Assembly (NCBI GenBank): GCA_040391535.1
Contig: JBEBXQ010000002.1
Location: forward strand, 30,062-94,061
Length of the DNA stretch: 64,000 nt
Direction of reading: 5' to 3'
From: JBEBXQ01 sp040391535
GTDB taxonomy: Bacteria > Bacteroidota > Bacteroidia > Cytophagales > Spirosomataceae
Part shown: in pieces, positions 19,183 to 28,438 of the stretch
How positions within the stretch are numbered: the first letter of the stretch is position 1
Layout: each line of letters opens with the position of its first letter
Notes under the pieces: generated by a model
Seen by the model: the letters and a program-made list of their open reading frames with translations, nothing else
What the model was told of the DNA's origin: nothing
Databases searched by the model: none
Translations under genes and position numbers: made by a program

Positions 19183-19210
19183 ATAGTAGCTAAATTGCTT
19201 TTTTTTCGAC

Positions 19211-19219
19211 TAACTTTGC
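19211..19219 (+). promoter_or_regulatory. -7 promoter element of the glycan operon
   Basis: TAACTTTGC matches the strong Bacteroidota -7 form TAnnTTTGC. It lies 27 bases upstream of the first gene of the glycan cluster and just after the PD40-OmpA gene. The nearest TTG upstream (19195) is only 13 bases away, so the -33 element is weak. Confidence 0.6.
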
Positions 19220-19246
19220 CCCTTAATAATTGAGATCCCGCCAATA

Positions 19247-21007
19247 ATGACTAAGATTGACCAACATCCGGTTCCAGGAACAAACATTTTCCTGTTTCTT
19301 ATCCTTGTAACCGGTATTGTACTACGATTTTATAACCTTGATACTTACTCCATCTTTTTTGATGAAAAAAGTACAATGGTAGTGAGTCAGGGAATTGTAC
19401 TGGAAGGCGCCAATCAGAAAGAAGTCTTTACAAAAGCTACATTTACTCCCAAAGAATTCTGGGCACCCAAGACATTTGCCGATTACTGTGAGGCCATGAC
19501 CCGCAGCGATATCGGGAACAGTCCGTTTTATTATCTGCTGATCCACCTGTGGATGGATGTATTCGGATATTCCGATTTTTCAGCCCGGGCTTTATCCGTC
19601 CTTTTCAGTGTCCTGATCATCGGGTTATCTTTCATTTTTACCCGGAAATTCTTCGGCACCAGAACCGCGCTCATAGCGGCTTTCATTGTTGCCATCGAGC
19701 CATTTTTCATCGCATACAGCCATCAGGCCAGAAACTATTCGCTGACTTTTTTTCTAACACTGTTATCTACCTATTATTTCATGCAGATAATGGAGAATGA
19801 AGCCAAACGTAAATCCAACTTCAGGTTATACCTTGGTTACAGTATTGTCTCCGGGCTTTGTCTGCTTTCACACTTCCTGACGATCTCGGTATTTCTGGCG
19901 CATGGTATCTATGCACTTATCTTTCTGAGAAATCTGAACGGATGGAAAAGGATGATACTGGCAGGCATTACCGCTGCACTCGGACTTGCCTGGTGGATGA
20001 CCATGGGTGGCGGCCAGTGGACCATGCGGTCATTGGCTTACCAGGCCAACCTTTACCGGGAACTGGCCCACACCAATCCCGATTCGAATCCTTATGCACA
20101 CATATTGCCGGCAACCATTCCGAATGTGGCGGTGAAGTCTTTCCCGATATTCACTGATATTTACATTTTAACGAACGGACTTGCCGATACCATCGGAGGT
20201 AAAGCCGAATACCTGATTTCCATTCTGGTTGGCATTGCTCTGATCATCGTGTATTATGGAAGCCGTAAGTCAGCATTCCTTAAAAAATACAGTCTTGCCA
20301 TACCTACACTTCTGTTGTTGTTAAGTGCACTGCTTTATGCAAGGAACCATGCCCAGCTGATGATTTTCTCAGCAGGTATTTTCTCCCTTGCACTGATTTA
20401 TGATATACACAAAGAGGCCGGCAGCGAGCAAAGAAAACGTTTATGGTTATTATATATTGTTGGTTTGGTTCCGACTTTATTTATTATCCTGATGTCGTTT
20501 AAAAATGGCCATACCTATGGTCTTACACAGCGGTATTCAGGATTCTCCTTTCCTTATATCATCATCATCGTATCATTGGTCATTCAAAAGGTCTGGAAAC
20601 TGGAGATGGGTTATAAAATACCGCTGATGATTCTTTTTATCATTCAGACAGGTTTCGTTGCAGGGAGGATTCAGGGAATATATGCTGACCGCTCGCCCAA
20701 GTATACCTATTTTGTTGAGCCAAGGCAGCCTAACCCTTATTACCTTGCAGCCGGAAAAATCAAAGAACTGTACCAGCCCGGTGATACGATATTTTATCCG
20801 GCGCCGATGATGGTTTTTCATACTGAAATGGACCGGACTTTCCTTCCGTATTCCATTCAGGATGCGCAGCTTACCAATCTGTATTTACCAAAGGACGCTG
20901 AGTATGTACAGGCCATGGACACAACACAGACCGATAAAATTATTTTAAAACAAAAAATTACAGGAGATAGCCTCGAATTGATAAATTTGAACGGCAGAAG
21001 GCAGTAA
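19247..21007 (+). CDS. ArnT/GT39-like membrane glycosyltransferase
   Basis: This 586-residue protein has about eleven hydrophobic helices. The first periplasmic loop carries the acidic motif FFDEKST near residue 39, typical of GT-C enzymes of the ArnT/protein-mannosyltransferase type. The conserved PYYxxLIHxW region appears as SPFYYLLIHLWMDVFGYSD. The family moves a sugar from a polyprenyl-phosphate donor to an envelope acceptor on the periplasmic face. It is the first gene of the glycan operon. Downstream genes encode a plausible maker of its lipid-linked donor. Confidence 0.8.
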   Translation: MTKIDQHPVPGTNIFLFLILVTGIVLRFYNLDTYSIFFDEKSTMVVSQGIVLEGANQKEVFTKATFTPKEFWAPKTFADYCEAMTRSDIGNSPFYYLLIHLWMDVFGYSDFSARALSVLFSVLIIGLSFIFTRKFFGTRTALIAAFIVAIEPFFIAYSHQARNYSLTFFLTLLSTYYFMQIMENEAKRKSNFRLYLGYSIVSGLCLLSHFLTISVFLAHGIYALIFLRNLNGWKRMILAGITAALGLAWWMTMGGGQWTMRSLAYQANLYRELAHTNPDSNPYAHILPATIPNVAVKSFPIFTDIYILTNGLADTIGGKAEYLISILVGIALIIVYYGSRKSAFLKKYSLAIPTLLLLLSALLYARNHAQLMIFSAGIFSLALIYDIHKEAGSEQRKRLWLLYIVGLVPTLFIILMSFKNGHTYGLTQRYSGFSFPYIIIIVSLVIQKVWKLEMGYKIPLMILFIIQTGFVAGRIQGIYADRSPKYTYFVEPRQPNPYYLAAGKIKELYQPGDTIFYPAPMMVFHTEMDRTFLPYSIQDAQLTNLYLPKDAEYVQAMDTTQTDKIILKQKITGDSLELINLNGRRQ

Positions 21008-21038
21008 TCCTGTCCGTTTCCGAAAATCAGAAAGCACC

Positions 21039-21866
21039 ATGAAAGAATACACGCATACAAACTATCAGGAATTAAGCGGGCAGCTCCGTTTAAAAGTGAT
21101 CGGACTATATCATCAGGCCAATGCGGGACATATAGGAAGTGCCCTCAGCTGTATTGACTGCATGATTGCTGTTCTGTTTCTGAATAAAGGCGAAAACGAT
21201 ACGTTCATACTTTCAAAAGGACATGCTGCAGCGGCGCTGTATGCCAGTCTGAATTTTCTGGGAGAAATTTCGGATGAGCAGCTGGAAACCTATTACAAAG
21301 ACGGCACAACCCTGCCTGCCCACCCTGCTCCGGGACATTATAAGGGAATCCCTTTTGCTACCGGCTCACTGGGTCACGGCCTGCCGGTTTCAACAGGTAT
21401 AGCACAGGCGCTGAAGCTGAAAAATGAAGAAGGGTACGCTTACGTACTGATGTCTGACGGTGAAACCAACGAAGGCACCACCTGGGAAGCAATGCATTAT
21501 GCAGTAAGCAACAAGCTCGATAATCTGATCATTGTCATTGACCGGAACCGTCTGCAGGGTTTTGGCCGGACTACCGAAGTTTTAGGAAATACCGCGCACG
21601 TGGCTACTTATCAGTCCATGGGACTCGATGTTGTACAGGCCGATGGCCATAATATTGGAGAACTTAATACCATTATCCACCAACTCAAAGAAAAGAAGAA
21701 CGGGAAACCAAAGGTCATTGTAGCAGAAACCATAAAAGGCAAAGGAATCTCCTATATGGAAGACCGCCTGGAATGGCATTATCTGCCGATGAGCCCGGAG
21801 CAATACGCTACTGCTGTGAAGGAAATTACTGATCATTACCTGACCACTGCCGTAATTCCGTCGTAA
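21039..21866 (+). CDS. Transketolase, N-terminal (TPP-binding) subunit
   Basis: This 275-residue protein equals the first third of a full transketolase. The thiamine-diphosphate motif is SDGETNEGTTWEAMHYA with VIDRN about 30 residues on. FILSKGHAAAALYA and ATGSLGHGLPVSTGIA match the family. It is a stand-alone subunit, not a truncation, because a matching C-terminal subunit lies at 23894. Two-gene transketolases transfer C2 units between sugars. In this setting it may build or extend an unusual sugar, which is my inference. Confidence 0.88.
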   Translation: MKEYTHTNYQELSGQLRLKVIGLYHQANAGHIGSALSCIDCMIAVLFLNKGENDTFILSKGHAAAALYASLNFLGEISDEQLETYYKDGTTLPAHPAPGHYKGIPFATGSLGHGLPVSTGIAQALKLKNEEGYAYVLMSDGETNEGTTWEAMHYAVSNKLDNLIIVIDRNRLQGFGRTTEVLGNTAHVATYQSMGLDVVQADGHNIGELNTIIHQLKEKKNGKPKVIVAETIKGKGISYMEDRLEWHYLPMSPEQYATAVKEITDHYLTTAVIPS

Positions 21867-21872
21867 TCATTT

Positions 21873-23867
21873 ATGAATCAACTACATCCATCTTATTCTG
21901 ATAAAATCAGGAAACTTCCCGGACCCATTTTTGTTTTCGGAGCAAGCGGATTTATCGGCGCGAATCTTTTCAGGGATATTCTCTCCGTCAGGCCCGACTG
22001 CTATGCACTTACACATGATGCAACCAGAGCATGGCGCCTGAAACTGATCCAGGCTCCATTTGATAATATTGTGCACTGTGATATTGTTTCCGGCAATTCG
22101 GTAGAGGAAGTTTTTAAAAAATACCAACCCCGAACTATTTTTAATCTGGCGGCCTACGGAGCTTACAGTAAACAGAAAAACACTTCGCTCACTTACGAAA
22201 CCAACGTCATCGGAACAGCCAATATTCTTGAAAACTGTTCAGAAGAAACGATTTATATACATGCCGGAAGCAGTTCAGAGTATGGATTTAACTGTACTGC
22301 TCCCCGGGAAACCGACCCGCTGGAACCCAATAGCCATTATGCTGTTTCCAAAGTGTCGGCTGCTTACCTGATTCAGTACTATGCCAGGGTAAGAAACCGC
22401 AAAACACTGAATCTGAGGCTATATTCCATTTATGGATACTGGGAAGAACCAGACCGCCTCATTCCACGGTTAATCGAAAATATCAGACAATATAAGCTCC
22501 CGGATTTTGTATCCCCGGATATCAGCCGCGATTTTGTTTTTGTCGAAGATTGCGTGGAAGCTTTCCTCGATGCCGCACTGAATGTCAATCCCCGGATTGC
22601 GGGCAATTCATATAATGTCGCCACCGGCAGAAAAACAACCATAGGAGATCTGGTGGAAGTATCCCGGGGTATTTTCGGGATTCAGACAACCCCTCAGTGG
22701 GGAAGCATGGAAAACCGGAACTGGGACCTGGCCGACTGGTACGGAGATCCCGAAGCCATTGAAAAAGACCTTGGCTGGCAGGCACGCACTTCACTGGAAA
22801 GCGGTTTGAGTAAATACAAAGCCTGGCAGGATTCCTGCAATTATGAGTCAGAGGTGCTGCCGGCGTTTGAAAATCCGAAACTCAATCCGGTTATAACCGC
22901 CATTATTGCCTGTTATAAAGATGCACAGGCCATTCCTTTTATGTATGAAAGGCTGGTGAAAACGTTCAACCAGATGAAAGTCCGGTATGAAATTATTTTC
23001 GTCAACGATAACTCTCCTGATAACCAGGAAGAAGTGATTGACCGCCTTTGTGAAAAAGACCCGGGTGTGGTAGGCATAAGCCATTCCCGCAATTTCGGCA
23101 GTCAGTCTGCTTTTCTGAGCGGAATGCAGATAGCTACCGGTGATGCCGTGGTACTGATGGACGGAGACCTGCAGGATCCGCCGGAGATTATTCCGTCGTT
23201 TTATGAAAAATGGCAGGATGGTTATGATGTGGTGTATGGTGTAAGGGTACAAAGAGAAATGAAACCCCATATTCACTTCTTTTACAAAACATTTTACAAG
23301 GTATTTCAAAAGCTCAGCTATATCAGCATACCCCGTGATGCCGGTGATTTTTCGATCATTGACCGCAAAGTGGTGAAAGAACTGGTGGCTTTACCTGAAA
23401 CCGAGCAGTTCCTTCGCGGACTAAGGGCCTGGGTAGGTTTCAAACAAACAGGAGTACCTTATGTGCGCCCGGAAAGGATGTTCGGTATTTCTACCAATAA
23501 CTGGACCAAGAATATATGGTGGGCAAAAAAAGCCATTTTCTCTTTCAGTTTTGCACCGTTGGAATTGATGAGCTATGCCGGTTTTATCTTTACCGGTTGC
23601 TCAGTTTTAGGCATCATCTGGCAAATTCTTGCTAAATTCGTCTTTTTCCCCGACACTCCGCAAGGAATCAGTACGGTTATTATACTGATCGTTATGTTCG
23701 GAGGATTAACGATGCTGGGGATCTCGTTTTTGGGTGAATATATTTCCAAGATTTTTGAGGAAACGAAAAAACGTCCGAAGTTTATCAGAACCCGCATACG
23801 TACAGGACAAAAAATATATAACACCGCAGATGCTATCAGAGAACTGGTAGAAAAGCGGAGTAAGTAA
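21873..23867 (+). CDS. Fusion: NAD-dependent sugar epimerase/dehydratase + polyprenyl-phosphate glycosyltransferase (GT2)
   Basis: This 664-residue protein has two domains. Residues about 15-320 form an extended short-chain dehydrogenase: the Rossmann motif FGASGFIGANLF, a serine-rich SSSEYGF and the catalytic YAVSK. Residues about 335-565 form a GtrB/Dpm1-type GT2 with VNDNSPDN and MDGDLQDPPE. Two C-terminal helices follow, as in ArnC and GtrB. The natural reading is that one half makes a nucleotide sugar and the other loads it on polyprenyl phosphate. It is flanked 6 bases upstream and 26 bases downstream by the two transketolase genes. The fusion is one clean frame with no break. Confidence 0.85.
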   Translation: MNQLHPSYSDKIRKLPGPIFVFGASGFIGANLFRDILSVRPDCYALTHDATRAWRLKLIQAPFDNIVHCDIVSGNSVEEVFKKYQPRTIFNLAAYGAYSKQKNTSLTYETNVIGTANILENCSEETIYIHAGSSSEYGFNCTAPRETDPLEPNSHYAVSKVSAAYLIQYYARVRNRKTLNLRLYSIYGYWEEPDRLIPRLIENIRQYKLPDFVSPDISRDFVFVEDCVEAFLDAALNVNPRIAGNSYNVATGRKTTIGDLVEVSRGIFGIQTTPQWGSMENRNWDLADWYGDPEAIEKDLGWQARTSLESGLSKYKAWQDSCNYESEVLPAFENPKLNPVITAIIACYKDAQAIPFMYERLVKTFNQMKVRYEIIFVNDNSPDNQEEVIDRLCEKDPGVVGISHSRNFGSQSAFLSGMQIATGDAVVLMDGDLQDPPEIIPSFYEKWQDGYDVVYGVRVQREMKPHIHFFYKTFYKVFQKLSYISIPRDAGDFSIIDRKVVKELVALPETEQFLRGLRAWVGFKQTGVPYVRPERMFGISTNNWTKNIWWAKKAIFSFSFAPLELMSYAGFIFTGCSVLGIIWQILAKFVFFPDTPQGISTVIILIVMFGGLTMLGISFLGEYISKIFEETKKRPKFIRTRIRTGQKIYNTADAIRELVEKRSK

Positions 23868-23893
23868 GCTGTGAATCATCAACAGGAAAGAAA

Positions 23894-24805
23894 ATGCGTA
23901 AAGAATTTTCACAAAGTGTAGAACAACTGGCCCGGGAAGATGAATCCATTATATTCATTACCGGGGATCTGGGATATAATGCACTTGAGAATCTGAAAGA
24001 AGTAATGGGCCCGCGCTTTATCAATGCAGGCGTTGCCGAACAGAACATGATCGGAGTCGCTGCCGGCCTGGCCTATAAAGGATATAAAGTATTTTGCTAC
24101 AGTATTGCCCCATTTGTGGTATATCGCTGTCTGGAACAATTCAGGAATGACGTTTGCTTTCATAATCTCCCGGTTTTCCTGGTAGGCAACGGTGGTGGTT
24201 ATGGCTATGGCATCATGGGAAGCACACACCATGCCATTGAAGATCTGGCAGTACTTTCAGGCATGCAGCATACCACAGCCTGGATTCCGGGGTTTGCTGA
24301 TGAGGTTGATCCTGTACTGAGAGAAATCGTAAACCGGGGAAAACCGGCCTATCTCAGGCTGGGAGCCGGAAAACATACTCCTGAAGGCAGCTATCAGTCG
24401 GGTTCATTTAAGGTATTGCATCATGATACCGAAGCCGAAATAACCATTATCGCCCTGGGTCCCGTTGCCAATAACGCCCTGGCAGCCTTACCGCAGATCG
24501 GTGCGCCTGCCAATGTATTATCGGTATTGAGTCTGCCTTTACTAATGACACCGGAAATCAGCAGTATTCTGCAGAAAGCAAATCATATTCTGGTAGCCGA
24601 AGAGCATATTTCTATTGGCGGTGTTGCTCAGCAGCTTTCCGTACAATTGCTCGAAAACAATATTGCCGTACAGTCTTTCCGAAGCCTTCACGCGGCAGGC
24701 TATCCTGACAAAACCTATGGAAGTCAGTCATATCATCAGAAACAATCCTTCCTTGATACGACAGGAATTGTCCAAAACGCAGCAGATCTGATCAGCACAA
24801 TATGA
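23894..24805 (+). CDS. Transketolase, C-terminal (PYR-binding) subunit
   Basis: This 303-residue protein corresponds to the pyrimidine-binding and C-terminal domains of transketolase. The catalytic glutamate is in NAGVAEQNMIGVAAGLA, and the GNGGGYGYGIMGSTHHA loop and the final regulatory domain are present. It should pair with the N-terminal subunit at 21039. The two halves are separated by the 2-kb epimerase-glycosyltransferase gene, although such subunits usually sit next to each other. The stop overlaps the next gene by 4 bases. Confidence 0.88.
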   Translation: MRKEFSQSVEQLAREDESIIFITGDLGYNALENLKEVMGPRFINAGVAEQNMIGVAAGLAYKGYKVFCYSIAPFVVYRCLEQFRNDVCFHNLPVFLVGNGGGYGYGIMGSTHHAIEDLAVLSGMQHTTAWIPGFADEVDPVLREIVNRGKPAYLRLGAGKHTPEGSYQSGSFKVLHHDTEAEITIIALGPVANNALAALPQIGAPANVLSVLSLPLLMTPEISSILQKANHILVAEEHISIGGVAQQLSVQLLENNIAVQSFRSLHAAGYPDKTYGSQSYHQKQSFLDTTGIVQNAADLISTI

Positions 24806-26499
24806 AGCGCTTTGTACCAATAGCGGCAACTCTCCTGCTGATATTGATTCCGGTAGGCCTCTATTTCTGGATTTGGGATTATCTGGCTGTCAATGTTCCG
24901 AAATGGGATGACCATGCACTCAAAATGTTCCTGCTCAATATAAATGAGGCGCAAAGTGTATCTGATCATGTGAAAGATATTTTTATTCAGCATAATGAGC
25001 ACCGGATTGCATTAACCCGGTTCCTGACATGGGCAGATGTGCTGGTTACCGGAAAACTGAATTACCGTCATCTGATGCTGGCCGGGAATTTACTGCTGCT
25101 CATTATCCCCGTCGTCTGGGGGTTGATCTTACATCAGAACAAGAAACCATTGTATTGTCTTATCCCGGTTCCTTTTATCTGGCTTACGATCGCGCACTGG
25201 GAAAATATGTACTGGGGGATGGCGGCCGTACAAAACTTTGGTGTGGTGGCTATGGCTGTATTAACATGCTACCTGCTCGTCCGGAACCGCAACTCCTGCT
25301 TTCTGGCAGCCATCGCTGCGGCTTTTATCACCGTTTTTACGAGCGGAAACGGATTGCTGATACTGCCGGTCGGATTCGGTCTTCTGCTTATTTCCAAACG
25401 CTGGAAGTACCTTTCAGTATGGGGCGTCATCAGTGTTTTGTTTATATTACTCTATTTTGCCGGGTTTGAATATCCCTCAGCAACCAATCCCGAAAACAGA
25501 GCCACTATTGGCCAGTTTATCAAAGGATATATGCTTTTTCTCGGGTCAGCCGCAGAGGCGTTCCCTTTCCGGAATAAACAAACCATTTCCATTCTGCTGG
25601 GAAGCCTGTTATTTCTGGTCGCATTGAGTATCATCTTTACCAGCTTCTTCAGATTATTAAGAGATCAGTATGAAAATCAGTCTGCAAAAAAAGCGGATCT
25701 GTTTAACCTTGGTGTTTGCCTGTTCATTATGGGTACAGCCATCATTGTGGTGTACGGCAGAGCGGGTTTTGGTATAGAAACGCTTTTTACAAGCCGCTAT
25801 AAGATTTATTCATTTTTACTTTTGCTCGTCGGATATCTTTATGTGGTTCTGCCCATCAAAGGTACTTTTCTGTATCCTTACGTAACAGGCATTGCAGTTT
25901 TATCAATCCTGTACAGCATTTTCAGTTTTCACTATCACCTGGTGGATGCTTCCAATCTCCGCAAATATCTTACAACCAGCAAATTCAACTGGACGTACAA
26001 TAACAAACAACTGACGGATACTGCAAAAAATGAACCGGGCGGGAATCTGGTAGCCGCTGAAGCATTGTTTTATGATCAATGGCTGCCCTTATTAAAAGAA
26101 GCCGGTGAAGCAGGTTATGCAGGTGATACTGCCCAAATGAGCCTGATCTACCGCAACTCTGTGATATCCGCTGATTCTGTCAGTATTAACATCAGCAGCG
26201 CAACCTACCGCAGTCAGCGATTACAGGATAGCGGTATTTATCTGTTATTAATGTCAAAAGACCGCTTTTATCTCTATCCTACCCTGCGAAACCGGAATCA
26301 CAGCCGGAAAACGCTGTTTTTTGACCAGCAATATTTTGAAGCGGGTTATCATAATGAAATCCCGATGCAGGAAATGGATCCGGGACAATATCGTCTGGGA
26401 ATGGTATGGCAACAGGGCAAACGCGTGGGTATCCAGTTTCAGCCTGACTCGGTAACCGTTTTAGCAGTAAAGGAAAAGGTGGTACACACCAATTGGTAA
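24802..26499 (+). CDS. Polytopic membrane protein, possible GT-C glycosyltransferase
   Basis: I do not recognise a named family. The 565-residue protein has about ten membrane helices over residues 5-400 and a soluble C-terminal domain of about 160 residues. The first loop has an acidic WDDH motif (about residue 38) followed by HNEHR. This resembles the acidic loop of GT-C enzymes, but the match is short. It overlaps the transketolase subunit by 4 bases and is followed 3 bases later by an acyltransferase. A sugar-transfer or flipping role in glycan assembly is an inference from context. Confidence 0.6.
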   Translation: MKRFVPIAATLLLILIPVGLYFWIWDYLAVNVPKWDDHALKMFLLNINEAQSVSDHVKDIFIQHNEHRIALTRFLTWADVLVTGKLNYRHLMLAGNLLLLIIPVVWGLILHQNKKPLYCLIPVPFIWLTIAHWENMYWGMAAVQNFGVVAMAVLTCYLLVRNRNSCFLAAIAAAFITVFTSGNGLLILPVGFGLLLISKRWKYLSVWGVISVLFILLYFAGFEYPSATNPENRATIGQFIKGYMLFLGSAAEAFPFRNKQTISILLGSLLFLVALSIIFTSFFRLLRDQYENQSAKKADLFNLGVCLFIMGTAIIVVYGRAGFGIETLFTSRYKIYSFLLLLVGYLYVVLPIKGTFLYPYVTGIAVLSILYSIFSFHYHLVDASNLRKYLTTSKFNWTYNNKQLTDTAKNEPGGNLVAAEALFYDQWLPLLKEAGEAGYAGDTAQMSLIYRNSVISADSVSINISSATYRSQRLQDSGIYLLLMSKDRFYLYPTLRNRNHSRKTLFFDQQYFEAGYHNEIPMQEMDPGQYRLGMVWQQGKRVGIQFQPDSVTVLAVKEKVVHTNW

Positions 26500-26502
26500 A
26501 TT

Positions 26503-27609
26503 ATGAGAAAAACAAGCAGCGGCTATTATTTACAGCTCGACGGGATCCGGTTTATAGCCGTAACACTCGTATTGGTTGATCACTTACTGGCAAAAATCAA
26601 CACTATTCCTCTTGGACCGCTGGGTGTAAACCTGTTCTTTGTGCTGAGTGGATTCCTGATTACAGGCATTCTGATAAAAAGCCGCGAAAAAAACGAAGGA
26701 ACGCCGGGAGGATTCGGAAGATATCTGAAAAAATTCTATATACGACGGACTATCCGGATATTTCCGATTTATTATCTGACTATCGCACTGCTTTATCTGT
26801 TTGATGTACCCCCTGTACGGGATACGGTATGGTGGTGCTTTTTATATGGTACCAATATCTGGATTGCCGTTAATCAGCACTGGATGGGATCCATTGACCA
26901 CTTCTGGTCACTGGCGGTAGAAGAGCAGGTATATATTTTCATGCCTTTCCTTATTTTTCTTACCCCGAAAAAGTGGTTTGTACAGGTATTCTTCAGCATG
27001 AGTGTGATGAGTATCCTGCTGAGACTATACTTTCACCTGAGCGGCTATGACTGGGTAGTCCCTTATGTTACCATGCCTGCTTGTCTTGATGCTTTCGGCA
27101 TTGGTGCATTTATGGCCTGGCTGAGAATCCATCATCCGGAAAAATTTATCAGCCTTTTCAGCAAATCATGGCTGGTGTGGTTATCCCTCGCGGGCTGGAT
27201 ACTGGTTATTTTCTGGGCAAAAAGTTTTCCTGAAACACATAATATTGCCAATAATGTCTTTGACAGGCTCTTCGCTTCTGTCTTCGGTTTTTTCCTGATC
27301 GGAAATGCCGTAGTGGGCTATAAAGGGGCTATGGGATGGTTACTGGAAAGCCCTGTTGCCAGTTATCTGGGTAAAATCAGTTACGGAATGTATCTGTATC
27401 ATAATTTCGTATATAACCACTATCACTCAGGCCCTACCCACCCTACCGTGAGGCTGATGAATAAGATTTACCAGTATGTACCGGCTTTGAGCCATTCACT
27501 GTTGTTCGAATTTATATTGCTATTTTCGCTCACGGTAATGGTGGCATCGGTATCCTGGTTCGTCATTGAAAAACCTATAAATGCCCTGAAAGACCGTTAT
27601 GCAAAATAA
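26503..27609 (+). CDS. Acyltransferase 3 family membrane protein
   Basis: This 368-residue protein has about ten helices. The family hallmarks are LDGIRFIAVTLVLVDHLL with the conserved histidine, and GVNLFFVLSGFLITGIL. In the middle lie DHFWSLAVEEQ(V), again typical of OafA-type O-acyltransferases. These enzymes acylate (usually acetylate) surface glycans. The SGNH-type lipoprotein at 31103 could be a periplasmic partner. It is the last gene before an internal promoter. Confidence 0.88.
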   Translation: MRKTSSGYYLQLDGIRFIAVTLVLVDHLLAKINTIPLGPLGVNLFFVLSGFLITGILIKSREKNEGTPGGFGRYLKKFYIRRTIRIFPIYYLTIALLYLFDVPPVRDTVWWCFLYGTNIWIAVNQHWMGSIDHFWSLAVEEQVYIFMPFLIFLTPKKWFVQVFFSMSVMSILLRLYFHLSGYDWVVPYVTMPACLDAFGIGAFMAWLRIHHPEKFISLFSKSWLVWLSLAGWILVIFWAKSFPETHNIANNVFDRLFASVFGFFLIGNAVVGYKGAMGWLLESPVASYLGKISYGMYLYHNFVYNHYHSGPTHPTVRLMNKIYQYVPALSHSLLFEFILLFSLTVMVASVSWFVIEKPINALKDRYAK

Positions 27610-27627
27610 CCGCAACAATACCGGGAA

Positions 27628-27657
27628 TTGCCGGATATTAATTATTTACTAATTTTG
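27628..27657 (+). promoter_or_regulatory. Internal promoter of the glycan operon
   Basis: TTG at 27628-27630 and TAATTTTG at 27650-27657 are separated by exactly 19 bases, the canonical Bacteroidota spacing. The GT2 gene begins 25 bases downstream, so the last three genes of the cluster can be transcribed on their own. Confidence 0.7.
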
Positions 27658-27682
27658 TCCATACCGACCTAAATATTTCTTT

Positions 27683-28432
27683 ATGTTAGATCTTGTTATC
27701 GTAATGCCTGCTTATAATGAGCAGGATTGTATTGAAAAAGTAACCAAAAACTGGACTGATCTTCTCAGAAAACAGTTTCCTGATAATAAAGCCCTCCTGC
27801 TGGTGATAAATGACGGATCCAAAGACAAAACCGGAGCACTTCTTGATAAAATAAAAACAGGAAACGATTATATTAAAGTGGTTCACCAGAAAAACGGCGG
27901 GCACGGGAATGCCGTTGTTAACGGGTATAAGCAGGCCATAGCCCTGAATCCTGAATATGTGTTCCAGACCGACAGCGACGACCAGTTTGTAACCGATGAC
28001 TTTCTGAAACTCTGGGAAAAGCGGCATCAGTCCGATTTCATTCTTGGCTACAGGGAAATCCGTCATGACGCAACGGTACGGCTCTTTATCACACGGGTTT
28101 TACGTAATACGATTTCCCTGGTTTACGGTACTTATATACTGGATAGTAACATTCCGTTCAGGCTTATCAAAGGGACGTTTCTGCGGGAATTAATCAACCA
28201 GTTACCCGATCCCGAACCATTTGCGCCGAACATATTCCTGTCTGTGATGTCAAAAAAAGCCGGTCAGCAGCTTTTTGATATCCCCATTACACACAAAGAC
28301 CGTGAAACAGGTACGGTTTCTATTGTCAAGTGGAATCTCTGGAAAGTCTGCATCCGTAGTTTTAACGAACTGCTGCGTTTCCGGCTGGAATTAAATAATA
28401 AAGTAAAAGCTCTTAAAAAAGTGGCTTCCTGA
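27683..28432 (+). CDS. Glycosyltransferase family 2 (Dpm1-like)
   Basis: The 249-residue GT-A protein has LVIVMPAYNEQDCIEKV at the start, VINDGSKDKTGALL, and the metal-binding motif QTDSDDQF near residue 95. No membrane helices are visible, unlike the fused GT2 at 21873. The fold and the NGGHGNAVVNGYKQA stretch resemble polyprenyl-phosphate sugar synthases and wall-glycan transferases. The donor and acceptor are unknown. It shares a transcript with the two genes that follow. Confidence 0.82.
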   Translation: MLDLVIVMPAYNEQDCIEKVTKNWTDLLRKQFPDNKALLLVINDGSKDKTGALLDKIKTGNDYIKVVHQKNGGHGNAVVNGYKQAIALNPEYVFQTDSDDQFVTDDFLKLWEKRHQSDFILGYREIRHDATVRLFITRVLRNTISLVYGTYILDSNIPFRLIKGTFLRELINQLPDPEPFAPNIFLSVMSKKAGQQLFDIPITHKDRETGTVSIVKWNLWKVCIRSFNELLRFRLELNNKVKALKKVAS

Positions 28433-28438
28433 TTATAG

